A stretch of 64,000 nucleotides of DNA, taken from the NCBI GenBank assembly GCA_014843695.1, contig CM026402.1, forward strand, positions 18,180,590 to 18,244,589, written 5' to 3'. Positions 29,376-42,840 of the stretch are shown in pieces. The DNA comes from Archivesica marissinica. Lineage: Eukaryota; Mollusca; Bivalvia; Venerida; Vesicomyidae. Within the stretch, counting starts at the first letter, position 1. The number at the start of each line of letters is the position of its first letter. Position numbers and translations under genes: made by a program. A model generated the notes under the pieces. The model saw only the letters and a list, made by a program, of their open reading frames with translations, was not told where the DNA came from and searched no databases.

Positions 29376-29909
29376 GGTGATTACTGGAGTACCAATGTGA
29401 GTACTGGAGTGCCAATGTGAGTAATGGAGTAACAATGTGAGTAACGGAGTACCAATGTGATTACTGGAGTACCAATGTGATTACTGGAGTACCAATGTGA
29501 GTACAGGAGTACCAATGTGAGTACTGGAGTTCTAAGGTGATTACTGGAGTTCCAAGGTGAGTACTGGAGTACCAATGTGAGTACTGGAGTTCCAATGTGA
29601 TAACTGGAGTACAGATATTATTACTGGAGTACCAATGTGATTACTGGAGTACTAATGTGATTACTGGAGTACCAATGTGATTACTGGATTTACATGGTGA
29701 GTACTGTAGTACCAATGTGAGTACTGGAGCACCAAGGTGATTACTGGAGTACCAATGTGATTACTGGAGTACCAATGTGAGTACTGGAGTACCAACGTGA
29801 GTACTTGAGTACCAATGTGAGTACTGGAGTTCCAATGTGATTACTGGAGTACCAATGTGAGTACTGGAGTACCAACGTGAGTACTGAGTACCAATGTGAG
29901 TACTGGAGT

Positions 29910-30645
29910 TACAATGTTATTACTGGCGCCAATGTTATTACTGGAGTTCCAATGTTATTACTGGAGTTCCAATGTTATTACTGGATTCCAATGTTATTAC
30001 TGGAGTTCCAATGTTATTACTGGCGTTCCAATGTTATTACTGGAGTTACAAAGGTATTACTGGCGTTCCAATGTTATTACTGGCGTTCCCATGTCATTAC
30101 TGGCGTTCCAATGTTATTACTGGCGTTCCAATGTGATTACTGGAGTTCAAATGTTATTACTGGCGTTCCAGTGTTATTACTGGCGTTCCAATGTTATTAC
30201 TGGAGTTCCAATGTTATTACTGGCGTTCCAATGTTATTACTGGCGTTCCAATGTTATTACTGGCGTTCCAATGTTATTACTGGAGTTCCAATGTTATTAC
30301 TGGAGTTCCAATGTTATTACTGGCGTTCCAATGTTATTACTGGCGTTCCAATGTTATTACTGGCATTCCAATGTTATTACTGGCGTTCGAATGTTATTAC
30401 TGGCATTCCAATGTTATTACTGGCGTTCCAATGTTATTACTGGCGTTCCAATGTTATTACTGGCGTACCAATGTTATTACTGGCGCTCCAATGTGATTAC
30501 TGGAGTTCCAATGTTATTACTGGCGTTCCAGTGTTATTACTGGCGTTTGTTATTACTGGCGTTCCAATGTTATTACTGGCGTTCCAATGCTATTACTGGA
30601 GTTCCAATGTCATTACTGGAGTTCCAATGTTATTACTGTAGTTCC
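29910..30645. repeat. Type B satellite domain 13
   Basis: About 37 monomers related to domain 12 and to domains 17, 18 and 22. Several monomers near its edges are shortened (ggcgccaatg near 29926, ctggattcc near 29975, gtatggag near 30693, gtacgagta near 30774), which suggests less reliable consensus here. Confidence 0.88.
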
Positions 30646-31515
30646 AAGGTGATTACTGGAGTACCAATGTGAGTACTGGAGTGCCAATGTGAGTATGGAG
30701 TAACAATGTGAGTAACGGAGTACCAATGTGATTACTGGAGTACCAATGTGATTACTGGAGTACCAATGTGAGTACGAGTACCAATGTGAGTACTGGAGTT
30801 CTAAGGTGATTACTGGAGTTCCAAGGTGAGTACTGGAGTACCAATGTGAGTACTGGAGTTCCAATGTGATAACTGGAGTACAGATATTATTACTGGAGTA
30901 CCAATGTGATTACTGGAGTACTAATGTGATTACTGGAGTACCAATGTGATTACTGGATTTACATGGTGAGTACTGTAGTACCAATGTGAGTACTGGAGCA
31001 CCAAGGTGATTACTGGAGTACCAATGTGATTACTGGAGTACCAATGTGATTACTGGAGTACCAATGTGAGTACTGGAGTTACAATGTTATTACTGGAGTT
31101 ACAAGGTGAATACTGTAGTACCAATGTGAGTACTGGAGCACCAAGGTGATTACTGGAGTACCAATGTGATTACTGGAGTACCAATGTGATTACTGGAGTA
31201 CCAATGTGATTACTGGAGTTACAAGGTGATTACTGGAGTTCCAAGGTGAGTACAGGAGTACCAAGGTGATTACTGGAATACCAATGTGATTACTGGAGTA
31301 CCAATGTGATTACTGGAATACCAATGTGAGTACTGGAGTAGCAATGTGATTACTGGAGTACCAATGTGATTACTGGAGTACCAATGTGATTACTGGAGCA
31401 CCAAGGTGATTACTGGAGTACCAATGTGATTACTGGAGTACCAATGTGATTATTGTACTACCAATGTGATTACTGGAGTACCAATGTGAGTACTGTACTA
31501 CCAATGTGAGTACCA

Positions 31516-31855
31516 CCAATGTTATTACTGGCGTTCCAATGTTATTACTGGCATTCCAATGTTATTACTGGCGTTCCAATGTTATTACTGGCATTCCAAT
31601 GTTATTACTGGCGTTCCAATGTTATTATTGGCATTCCAATGTAATTACTGGCGTTCCAATGTTATTACTGGCGTACCAATGTTATTACTGGCGTTCCAAT
31701 GTGATTACTGGAGTTTCAATGTTATTACTGGCGTTCCAAAGTTATTACTGGCGTTTGTTATTACTGGCGTTCTAATGTTATCACTGGCGTTCCAATGTTA
31801 ATACTGGAGTTCCAATGTCATTACTGGAGTTCCAATGTTATTACTGTAGTTCCAA
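31516..31855. repeat. Type B satellite domain 14
   Basis: About 17 monomers, equivalent to the 3' part of domain 12 and entered abruptly after accaccaatgttattact. It contains the 16-bp ggcgtttgttattact monomer near 31750. Confidence 0.88.
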
Positions 31856-32389
31856 GGTGATTACTGGAGTACCAATGTGAGTACTGGAGTACCAATGTGA
31901 GTACTGGAGTAACAATGTGAGTAACGGAGTACCAATGTGATTACTGGAGTACCAATGTGATTACTGGAGTACCAATGTGAGTACTGGTGTTCCAAGGTGA
32001 GTACTGGAGTACCAAGCTGAGTACTACTGGAGTTCCAAGGTGAGTACTGGAGTACCACGGTGAGTACTGGAGTTCCAATGTGATTACTGGAGTACAGATA
32101 TTATTACTGGAGTACCAATGTGATTACTGGAGTACTAATGTGATTACTGGAGTACCAATGTGATTACTGGATTTACAAGGTGAGTACTGTAGTACCAATG
32201 TGAGTACTGGAGCACCAAGATGATTACTGGAGTACCAATGTGATTACTGGAGTACGAATGTGATTACTGGAGTACCAATGTGAGTACTGGAGTTACAATG
32301 TTATTACTGGAGTTACAAGGTGAGTACTGTAGTACCAATGTGAGTGCTGGAGCACCAAGGTGATTACTGGAGTACCAATGTGATTACTG

Positions 32390-32825
32390 GCGTTCCAATG
32401 TTATTACTGGAGTTCCAATGCTTTTACTGGCGTTCCAATGTTATTACTGGCGTTCCAATGTTATTACTGGAGTTCCAATGTTATTACTGGCGTTCCAATG
32501 TTATTACTGGCGTTCCAATGTTATTACTGGCATTCCAATGTTATTACTGGCGTTCCATTGTTATTACTGGCATTCCAATGTTATTACTGGCGTTCCAATG
32601 TTATTACTGGCATTCCAATGTAATTACTGGCGTTCCAATGTTATTACTGTAGTTCCAATGTTATTACTGGAGTTCCAATATTATTACTGGCATTCCAATG
32701 TTATTACTGGAGTTCCAATGTTATTACTGGCGTTCCCATGTTATTTCTGGCGTTCCAATGTTATTACTGGCGTTCCAATGTGATTACTGGAGTTCCAATG
32801 TTATTACTGGCATTCCAATGTAATT
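32390..32825. repeat. Type B satellite domain 15
   Basis: About 22 monomers, in the first copy of the 1163-bp duplication. Confidence 0.9.
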
Positions 32826-33552
32826 ACTGGAGTACCAATGTGAGTACAGGAGTACCAATGTGAGTACTGGAGTAACAATGTGAGTAATGGAGTACCAATA
32901 TGATTACTGGAGTACCAATGTGATTACTGGAGTACCAATGTGAGTACTGGAGTACCAATGTGAGTACTGGAGTTCCAAGGTGAGTACTGTAGTACCAAGG
33001 TGAGTACTACTGGAGTTCCAAGGTGATTACTGGAGTTCCAAGGTGAGTACTGGAGTACAAATGTGAGTACTGGAGTTCCAATGTGATTACTGGAGTACCA
33101 CTATTATTACTGGAGTACCAATGTGATTACTGGAGTACCAATGTGATTACTGGAGTACCAATGTGATTACTGGAGTACCAATGTGATTACTGGATTTACA
33201 AGGTGAGTACTGTAGTATCAATGTGAGTACTGGAGCACCAAGGTGATTACTGGAGTACCAATGTGATTACTGGAGTACCAATGTGATTACTGGAGTACCA
33301 ATGTGAGTACTGGAGTTACAATGTTATTACTGGAGTTACAAGGTGAGTACTGTAGTACCAATGTGAGTACTGGAGCACCAAGATGATTACTGGAGTACCA
33401 ATGTGATTACTGGAGTACGAATGTGATTACTGGAGTACCAATGTGAGTACTGGAGTTACAATGTTATTACTGGAGTTACAAGGTGAGTACTGTAGTACCA
33501 ATGTGAGTGCTGGAGCACCAAGGTGATTACTGGAGTACCAATGTGATTACTG

Positions 33553-33990
33553 GCGTTCCAATGTTATTACTGGAGTTCCAATGCTTTTACTGGCGTTCCA
33601 ATGTTATTACTGGCGTTCCAATGTTATTACTGGAGTTCCAATGTTATTACTGGCGTTCCAATGTTATTACTGGCGTTCCAATGTTATTACTGGCATTCCA
33701 ATGTTATTACTGGCGTTCCATTGTTATTACTGGCATTCCAATGTTATTACTGGCGTTCCAATGTTATTACTGGCATTCCAATGTAATTACTGGCGTTCCA
33801 ATGTTATTACTGTAGTTCCAATGTTATTACTGGAGTTCCAATATTATTACTGGCATTCCAATGTTATTACTGGAGTTCCAATGTTATTACTGGCGTTCCC
33901 ATGTTATTTCTGGCGTTCCAATGTTATTACTGGCGTTCCAATGTGATTACTGGAGTTCCAATGTTATTACTGGCATTCCAATGTAATTAC
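33553..33990. repeat. Type B satellite domain 16
   Basis: Second copy of domain 15. The three conceptual frames across it are the same as in domain 15, so I see no substitution within the domain. Confidence 0.9.
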
Positions 33991-35035
33991 TGGAGTACCA
34001 ATGTGAGTACAGGAGTACCAATGTGAGTACTGGAGTAACAATGTGAGTAATGGAGTACCAATATGATTACTGGAGTACCAATGTGATTACTGGAGTACCA
34101 ATGTGAGTACTGGAGTACCAATGTGAGTACTGGAGTTCCAAGGTGAGTACTGTAGTACCAAGGTGAGTACTACTGGAGTTCCAAGGTGATTACTGGAGTT
34201 CCAAGGTGAGTACTGGAGTACAAATGTGAGTACTGGAGTTCCAATGTGATTACTGGAGTACCACTATTATTACTGGAGTACCAATGTGATTACTGGAGTA
34301 CCAATGTGATTACTGGAGTACCAATGTGATTACTGGAGTACCAATGTGATTACTGGATTTACAAGGTGAGTACTGTAGTACCAATGTGAGTACTGGAGCA
34401 CCAAGGTGATTACTGGAGTACCAATGTGATTACTGGAGTACCAATGTGATTACTGGAGTACCAATGTGAGTACTGGAGTTACAATGTTATTACTGGAGTT
34501 ACAAGGTGAGTACTGTAGTATCAATGTGAGTACTGGAACACCAAGGTGATTAGTGGAGTACCAATGTGATTACTGGGGTACCAATGTGATTACTGGAGTA
34601 CCAATGTGATTACTGGAGTTACAAGGTGATTACTGGAGTTCCAAGGTGAGTACTGGAGTACCAATGTGAGTACTGGAGCACCAAGGTGATTACTGGAATA
34701 CCAATGTGATTACTGGAGTACCAATGTGATTACTGGAATACCAATGTGAGTACTGGAGTAGCAATGTGATTACTGGAGTACCAATGTGATTACTGGAGTA
34801 CCAATGTGATTACTGGAGCACCAAGGTGATTACTGGAGTACCAATGTGATTACTGGAGTACCAATGTGATTACTGGATTACCAATGTCATTACTGAAGTA
34901 CCAATGTGATTACTGGAGTTCCAATGTGATTACTGGAGTACCAATGTGAGTACTGTACTACCAATGTGAGTACTACCAATGTGAGTACTGGAGTACCAAT
35001 GTGAGTACTGGAGTTCCAAGGTGAGTACTGGAGTT

Positions 35036-35132
35036 CCAATGTTATTACTGGCGTTCCAATGTTATTACTGGAGTTCCAATGTTATTACTGGAGTTCCAAT
35101 GTTATTACTGGCGTTCCAATGTTATTACTGGA
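35036..35132. repeat. Small type B island
   Basis: Five type B monomers between A-type blocks, entered from ggagttccaaggtgagtact. No entry junction with ggcgctcc is present. Confidence 0.8.
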
Positions 35133-35574
35133 GTTACAAGGTGATTACTGGAGTTCCAAGGTGAGTACAGGAGTACCAAGGTGATTACTGGAATACCAAT
35201 GTGATTACTGGAGTACCAATGTGATTACTGGAATACCAATGTGAGTACTGGAGTAGCAATGTGATTACTGGAGTACCAATGTGATTACTGGAGTACCAAT
35301 GTGATTACTGGAGCACCAATGTGATTACTGGAGCACCAAGGTGATTACTGGAGTACCAATGTGATTACTGGAGTACCAATGTGATTATTGTACTACCAAT
35401 GTGATTACTGGAGCTACACTGTGATTACTGGAGTACCAATGTGAGTACTGGAGTACCAACGTGAGTACTTGAGTACCAATGTGAGTACTGGAGTTCCAAT
35501 GTGATTACTGGAGTACCAATGTGAGTACTGGAGTACCAACGTGAGTACTTGAGTACCAATGTGAGTACTGGAGT

Positions 35575-36335
35575 TACAATGTTATTACTGGCGCTCCAAT
35601 GTTATTACTGGCGTTCCAATGTTATTACTGGAGTTCCAATGTTATTACTGGCGTTCCAATGTTATTACTGGAGTTCCAATGTTATTACTGGAGTTCCAAT
35701 GTTATTACTGGAGTTACAAAGGTATTACTGGCGTTCCAATGTTATTACTGGCGTTCCCATGTCATTACTGGCGTTCCAATGTTATTACTGGCGTTCCAAT
35801 GTGATTACTGGAGTTCAAATGTTATTACTGGCGTTCCAGTGTTATTACTGGCGTTCCAATGTTATTACTGGAGTTCCAATGTTATTACTGGCGTTCCAAT
35901 GTTATTACTGGCGTTCCAATGTTATTACTGGCGTTCCAATGTTATTACTGGAGTTCCAATGTTATTACTGGAGTTCCAATGTTATTACTGGCGTTCCAAT
36001 GTTATTACTGGCGTTCCAATGTTATTACTGGCATTCCAATGTTATTACTGGCGTTCGAATGTTATTACTGGCATTCCAATGTTATTACTGGCGTTCCAAT
36101 GTTATTATTGGCATTCCAATGTAATTACTGGCGTTCCAATGTTATTACTGGCGTACCAATGTTATTACTGGCGCTCCAATGTGATTACTGGAGTTCCAAT
36201 GTTATTACTGGCGTTCCAGTGTTATTACTGGCGTTTGTTATTACTGGCGTTCCAATGTTATTACTGGCGTTCCAATGCTATTACTGGAGTTCCAATGTCA
36301 TTACTGGAGTTCCAATGTTATTACTGTAGTTCCAA
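35575..36335. repeat. Type B satellite domain 17
   Basis: About 38 monomers with ggcgctcc entry, the 16-bp ggcgtttgttattact landmark near 36230, and the gtagttccaaggtgattact exit. Confidence 0.9.
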
Positions 36336-36870
36336 GGTGATTACTGGAGTACCAATGTGAGTACTGGAGTGCCAATGTGAGTAATGGAGTAACAATGTGA
36401 GTAACGGAGTACCAATGTGATTACTGGAGTACCAATGTGATTACTGGAGTACCAATGTGAGTACAGGAGTACCAATGTGAGTACTGGAGTTCTAAGGTGA
36501 TTACTGGAGTTCCAAGGTGAGTACTGGAGTACCAATGTGAGTACTGGAGTTCCAATGTGATAACTGGAGTACAGATATTATTACTGGAGTACCAATGTGA
36601 TTACTGGAGTACTAATGTGATTACTGGAGTACCAATGTGATTACTGGATTTACATGGTGAGTACTGTAGTACCAATGTGAGTACTGGAGCACCAAGGTGA
36701 TTACTGGAGTACCAATGTGATTACTGGAGTACCAATGTGAGTACTGGAGTACCAACGTGAGTACTTGAGTACCAATGTGAGTACTGGAGTTCCAATGTGA
36801 TTACTGGAGTACCAATGTGAGTACTGGAGTACCAACGTGAGTACTTGAGTACCAATGTGAGTACTGGAGT

Positions 36871-37630
36871 TACAATGTTATTACTGGCGCTCCAATGTTA
36901 TTACTGGCGTTCCAATGTTATTACTGGAGTTCCAATGTTATTACTGGCGTTCCAATGTTATTACTGGAGTTCCAATGTTATTACTGGAGTTCCAATGTTA
37001 TTACTGGAGTTACAAAGGTATTACTGGCGTTCCAATGTTATTACTGGCGTTCCCATGTCATTACTGGCGTTCCAATGTTATTACTGGCGTTCCAATGTGA
37101 TTACTGGAGTTCAAATGTTATTACTGGCGTTCCAGTGTTATTACTGGCGTTCCAATGTTATTACTGGAGTTCCAATGTTATTACTGGCGTTCCAATGTTA
37201 TTACTGGCGTTCCAATGTTATTACTGGCGTTCCAATGTTATTACTGGAGTTCCAATGTTATTACTGGAGTTCCAATGTTATTACTGGCGTTCCAATGTTA
37301 TTACTGGCGTTCCAATGTTATTACTGGCATTCCAATGTTATTACTGGCGTTCGAATGTTATTACTGGCATTCCAATGTTATTACTGGCGTTCCAATGTTA
37401 TTATTGGCATTCCAATGTAATTACTGGCGTTCCAATGTTATTACTGGCGTACCAATGTTATTACTGGCGCTCCAATGTGATTACTGGAGTTCCAATGTTA
37501 TTACTGGCGTTCCAGTGTTATTACTGGCATTTGTTATTACTGGCGTTCCAATGTTATTACTGGCGTTCCAATGCTATTACTGGAGTTCCAATGTCATTAC
37601 TGGAGTTCCAATGTTATTACTGTAGTTCCA
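36871..37630. repeat. Type B satellite domain 18
   Basis: Second copy of domain 17 at +1296 bp; the 16-bp landmark reads ggcatttgttattact near 37527. Confidence 0.9.
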
Positions 37631-39290
37631 AGGTGATTACTGGAGTACCAATGTGAGTACTGGAGTGCCAATGTGAGTAATGGAGTAACAATGTGAGTAA
37701 CGGAGTACCAATGTGATTACTGGAGTACCAATGTGATTACTGGAGTACCAATGTGAGTACAGGAGTACCAATGTGAGTACTGGAGTTCTAAGGTGATTAC
37801 TGGAGTTCCAAGGTGAGTACTGGAGTACCAATGTGAGTACTGGAGTTCCAATGTGATAACTGGAGTACAGATATTATTACTGGAGTACCAATGTGATTAC
37901 TGGAGTACTAATGTGATTACTGGAGTACCAATGTGATTACTGGATTTACATGGTGAGTACTGTAGTACCAATGTGAGTACTGGAGCACCAAGGTGATTAC
38001 TGGAGTACCAATGTGATTACTGGAGTACCAATGTGATTACTGGAGTACCAATGTGAGTACTGGAGTTACAATGTTATTACTGGAGTTACAAGGTGAATAC
38101 TGTAGTACCAATGTGAGTACTGGAGCACCAAGGTGATTACTGGAGTACCAATGTGATTACTGGAGTACCAATGTGATTACTGGAGTACCAATGTGATTAC
38201 TGGAGTTACAAGGTGATTACTGGAGTTCCAAGGTGAGTACAGGAGTACCAAGGTGATTACTGGAATACCAATGTGATTACTGGAGTACCAATGTGATTAC
38301 TGGAATACCAATGTGAGTACTGGAGTAGCAATGTGATTACTGGAGTACCAATGTGATTACTGGAGTACCAATGTGATTACTGGAGCACCAAGGTGATTAC
38401 TGGAGTACCAATGTGATTACTGGAGTACCAATGTGATTATTGTACTACCAATGTGATTACTGGAGTACCAATGTGAGTACTGTACTACCAATGTGAGTAC
38501 CACCAATGTGAGTACTGGAGTACCAATGTGAGTACTGGAGTACCAATGTGAGTACTGGAGTACCAATGTGAGTACTGGAGTTCCAAGGTGAGTACTGGAG
38601 TACCAAGGTGATTACTACTGGAGTTCCAAGGTGATTACTGGAGTACCAATGTGATTACTGGAGTACCAATGTGATTACTGGAGTACCAATGTGAGTACTG
38701 GAGTTCCATGGTGAGTACTGGAGTACCAATGTGATTACTGGAGTACCAATGTGATTACTGGAGTACCACTGTGAGTACTGGAGTACCAAGGTGAGTACTG
38801 GAGTACCAAGGTGAGTACTGGAGTACCAATGTGAGTACTGGAGTACCAATGTGAGTACTGGAGTTCCAATGTGAGTACTGGAGTACCAATGTGAGTACTG
38901 GAGTTCCAATGTGATTACTGGAGTACCAATGTGAGTACTGGAGCACCAATGTGATTACTGGAGTACCAATGTGATTACTGGAGTACCAATGTGATTACTG
39001 GAGTTCCAATGTGAGTACTGGAGTACCAATGTGAGTACTGGAGTTCCATGGTGAGTACTGGAGTACCAATGTGATTACTGGAGTACCACTGTGAGTACTG
39101 GAGTACCAATGTGAGTACTGGAGTACCAATGTGAGTACTGGAGTACCAAGGTGAGTACTGGAGTACCAATGTGAGTACTGGAGTACCAATGTGAGTACTG
39201 GAGTTCCAATGTGATTACTGGAGTACCAATGTGAGTACTGGAGTACCAACGTGAGTACTTGAGTACCAATGTGAGTACTGGAGTTACAAT

Positions 39291-40280
39291 GTTATTACTG
39301 GCGCTCCAATGTTATTACTGGCGTTCCAATGTTATTACTGGCGTTCCAATGTTATTACTGGCGTTCCAAGGTGATTACTGGAGTTCCAATGTTTTTACTG
39401 GCGTTCCAGATACGCATGTTATTACTGGCGTTCCAATGTTATTACTGGCGTTCCAATGTTATTACTGGCGTTCCAATGTTATTACTGGAGTTCCAATGTT
39501 ATTACTGGAGCTCCAATGTTATTACTGGCGTTCCAATGTTATTACTGGCGTTCCAATGTTATTACTGGCATTCCAATGTTATTACTGGCGTTCCAATGTT
39601 ATTACTGGCATTCCAATGTTATTACTGGTGTTCCAATGTTATTACTGGAGTTCCAATATTATTACTGGCATTCCAATGTTATTACTGGCGTTCCAAGGTG
39701 ATTACTGGAGTTCCAATGTTATTACTGGCGTTCCAGTGTTATTACTGGCGTTCCAATGCTATTACTGGAGTTCCAATGTTATTACTGGTGTTCCAATGTT
39801 ATTACTGGCGTTCCATTGTTATTACTGGAGTTACAATGTTATTACTGGAGTTCCAATGTTATTACTGGCGTTCCAATGTTATTACTGGCTTTCCAATGTT
39901 ATTACTGGAGTTCAAAGGTGAGTACTGGAGTTCCAATGTTATTACTGGCGTTCCAATGTTATTACTGGCGTTCCAAGTTATTACTGGAGTTCCAATGTTA
40001 TTACTGGCGTTCCAATGTTATTACTGGCGTTCCAATGTTATTACTGGAGTTCCAATGTTATTACTGGCGTTCCAATGTTATTACTGGCGTTCCAATGTTA
40101 TTACTGGCGTTCCAATGTTATTACTGGCGTTCCAATGTTATTACTGGCGTTCCAATGTTTTTACTGGCATTCCAATGTTATTACTGGCGTTCCAATGTAA
40201 TTACTGGCATTCCAATGTTATTACTGGCGTTCCAATGTTATTACTGGCATTCCAATGTAATTACTGGCGTTCCAATGTTA
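39291..40280. repeat. Type B satellite domain 19
   Basis: About 50 monomers with ggcgctcc entry. An odd short insertion, ccagatacgcatgtt, interrupts the register near 39407-39421. A related module without that insertion is domain 21. Confidence 0.9.
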
Positions 40281-40564
40281 TTACTGGAGTACCAATGTGA
40301 TTACTGGAGTACCAATGTGAGTACTAGAGTTACAATTTTATTACTGGAGTTACAAGGTGAATACTGTAGTACCAATGTGAGTACTGGAGCACCAAGGTGA
40401 TTACTGGAGTACCAATGTGATTACTGGAGTACCAATGTGATTACTGGAGTACCAATGTGATTACTGGAGTTACAAGGTGATTACTGGAGTTCCAAGGTGA
40501 GTACTGGAGTACCAATGTGAGTACTGGAGCACCAAGTTGATTACTGGAATACCAATGTGATTAC

Positions 40565-40815
40565 TGGAGTACCAATGTGAACTGGAATACCAATGTATAC
40601 TGGAGTACAATGTATACTGGACATTGATTACTGGAGTACCAATGTGATTACTGGAGCACCAAGGTGATTACTGGAGTACCAATGTGATTACTGGAGTACC
40701 AATGTGATTATGACTACCAATGTGATTACTGGAGTACCAATGTATTACTGAAGTACCAATGTCATTACTGGAGTCCAATGTGATTACTGGAGTACAATGT
40801 GAGTACTGACTACCA
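40565..40815. repeat. Degenerate, indel-rich satellite patch
   Basis: Monomers are shortened and irregular (gtgaactggaatacc, gtatactggagtacaatg, gtatactggacattg, gattatgactacc), while sequence on both sides is regular. The losses are nearly all deletions inside gtgattact. This looks like low-quality consensus rather than old divergence, because substitutions are not elevated. Confidence 0.75.
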
Positions 40816-42082
40816 ATGTAGTACTACCAATGTGAGTACTGGAGTACCAATGTGAGTACTGGAGTACCAATGTGATTACTGGAGTACCAATGTGAGTACT
40901 GGAGTTACAAGGTGAGTACTGGAGTACCAAGGTGACTACTGGAGTACCAATGTGAGTACTGGAGTACCAAGTTATTACTGGAGTACCAATGTGATTACTG
41001 GAGTACCAATGTGATTACTGGAATACCAATGTGAGTACTGGAGTAGCAATGTGATTACTGGAGTACCAATGTGATTACTGGAGTACCAATGTGATTACTG
41101 GAGCACCAAGGTGATTACTGGAGTACCAATGTGATTACTGGAGTACCAATGTGATTATTGTACTACCAATGTGATTACTGGAGTACCAATGTCATTACTG
41201 AAGTACCAATGTCATTACTGGAGTTCCAATGTGATTACTGGAGTACTAATGTGAGTACTGTACTACCAATGTAAGTACTACCAATGTGAGTACTGGAGTA
41301 CCAATGTGAGTACTGGAGTACCAATGTGATTACTGGAGTACCAATGTGAGTACTGGAGTTCCAAGGTGAGTACTGGAGTACCAAGGTGATTACTACTGGA
41401 GTTCCAAGGTGATTACTGGAGTACCAATGTGATTACTGGAGTACCAATGTGAGTACTGGAGTACCAATGTTAGTACTGGAGTACCAATGTGATTACTGTA
41501 GTACCAATGTGATTACTGGAGTACCAATGTGAGTACTGGAGTACCAATGTGAGTACTGGAGCACCAATGTGAGTACTGGAGTACCAATGTGATTACTGGA
41601 GTACCAATGTGATTACTGGAGTACCAATGTGAGTACTGGAGTACCAATGTTAGTACTGGAGTACCAATGTGATTACTGTAGTACCAATGTGATTACTGGA
41701 GTACCAATGTGAGTACTGGAGTACCAATGTGAGTACTGGAGCACCAATGTGAGTACTGGAGTACCAATGTGATTACTGGAGTACCAATGTGATTACTGGA
41801 GTACCAATGTGAGTACTGGAGTACCAATGTGAGTACTGGAGTTCCATGGTGAGTACTGGAGTACCAATGTGATTACTGGAGTTACACTGTGAGTACTGGA
41901 GTACCACGGTGAGTACTGGAGTACCAATGTGAGTACTGGAGTACCAAGGTGAGTACTGGAGTACCAATGTGAGTACTTGAGTACCAATGTGAGTACTGGA
42001 GTTCCAATGTGATTACTGGAGTACCAATGTGAGTACTGGAGTACCAACGTGAGTACTTGAGTACCAATGTGAGTACTGGAGT

Positions 42083-42840
42083 TACAATGTTATTACTGGC
42101 GCTCCAATGTTATTACTGGCGTTCCAATGTTATTACTGGCGTTCCAATGTTATTACTGGAGTTACAATGTTATTACTGGAGCTCCAATGTTATTACTGGC
42201 GTTCCAATGTTATTACTGGCGTTCCAATGTTATTACTGGCATTCCAATGTTACTACTGGCGTTCCAATGTTATTACTGGCGTTCCAATGTTATTACTGGC
42301 GTTCCAATGTTATTACTGGCGTTCCAATGTTATTACTGGCGTTCCAAGGTGATTACTGGAGTTCCAATGTTATTACTGGCGTTCCAGTGTTATTACTGGC
42401 GTTCCAATGTTATTACTGGAGTTCCAATGTTATTACTGGCGTTCCAATGTTATTACTGGCGTTCCATTGTTATTACTGGAGTTCCAATGTTATTACTGGC
42501 GTTCCAATGTTATTACTGGCGTTCCAATGTTATTACCGGCATTCCAATGTTATTACTGGCGTTCGAATGTTATTACTGGCATTCCAATGTTATTACTGGC
42601 GTTCCAATGTTATTATTGGCATTCCAATGTAATTACTGGCGTTCCAATGTTATTACTGGCGTACCAATGTTATTACTGGCGCTCCAATGTGATTACTGGA
42701 GTTCCAATGTTATTACTGGCGTTCCAGTGTTATTACTGGCGTTTGTTATTACTGGCGTTCCAATGTTATTACTGGCGTTCCAATGCTATTACTGGAGTTC
42801 CAATGTCATTACTGGAGTTCCAATGTTATTACTGTAGTTC
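42083..42840. repeat. Type B satellite domain 20
   Basis: About 38 monomers. The entry and first half match domains 23 and 25, including acaatgttattactggagctcc and ccaatgttactact. The end carries the 16-bp ggcgtttgttattact landmark of the domain 12/17 group. It is therefore a mosaic of two module types. Just upstream, 41461 and 41641 begin two copies of a 180-bp A-type unit. Confidence 0.9.

Larger units (their letters stand above)
32175..34527. repeat. 1163-bp near-identical tandem duplication
   Basis: The block from about 32175 recurs from about 33338 with an offset of 1163 bp. Rare landmarks occur in both copies at that offset: gagcaccaagatgattact, gagtacgaatg, gagtgctgg, ccaatgcttttact and ggcgttcccatgttatttct. 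Each copy holds one A segment and one B domain. Very few differences are visible (for example gtagtatc versus gtagtacc), so the event is recent. Confidence 0.9.
35430..38021. repeat. 1296-bp near-identical tandem duplication (A plus B module)
   Basis: The landmark accaacgtgagtacttgag at 35455 recurs at 36751, giving an offset of 1296 bp. The two copies contain B domains 17 and 18. The main visible difference is ggcgtttgtt versus ggcatttgtt, a CpG to CpA change. A third, slightly altered copy lies around 45.78-47.07 kb, and a shortened one around 29.77-30.9 kb. Confidence 0.9.
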
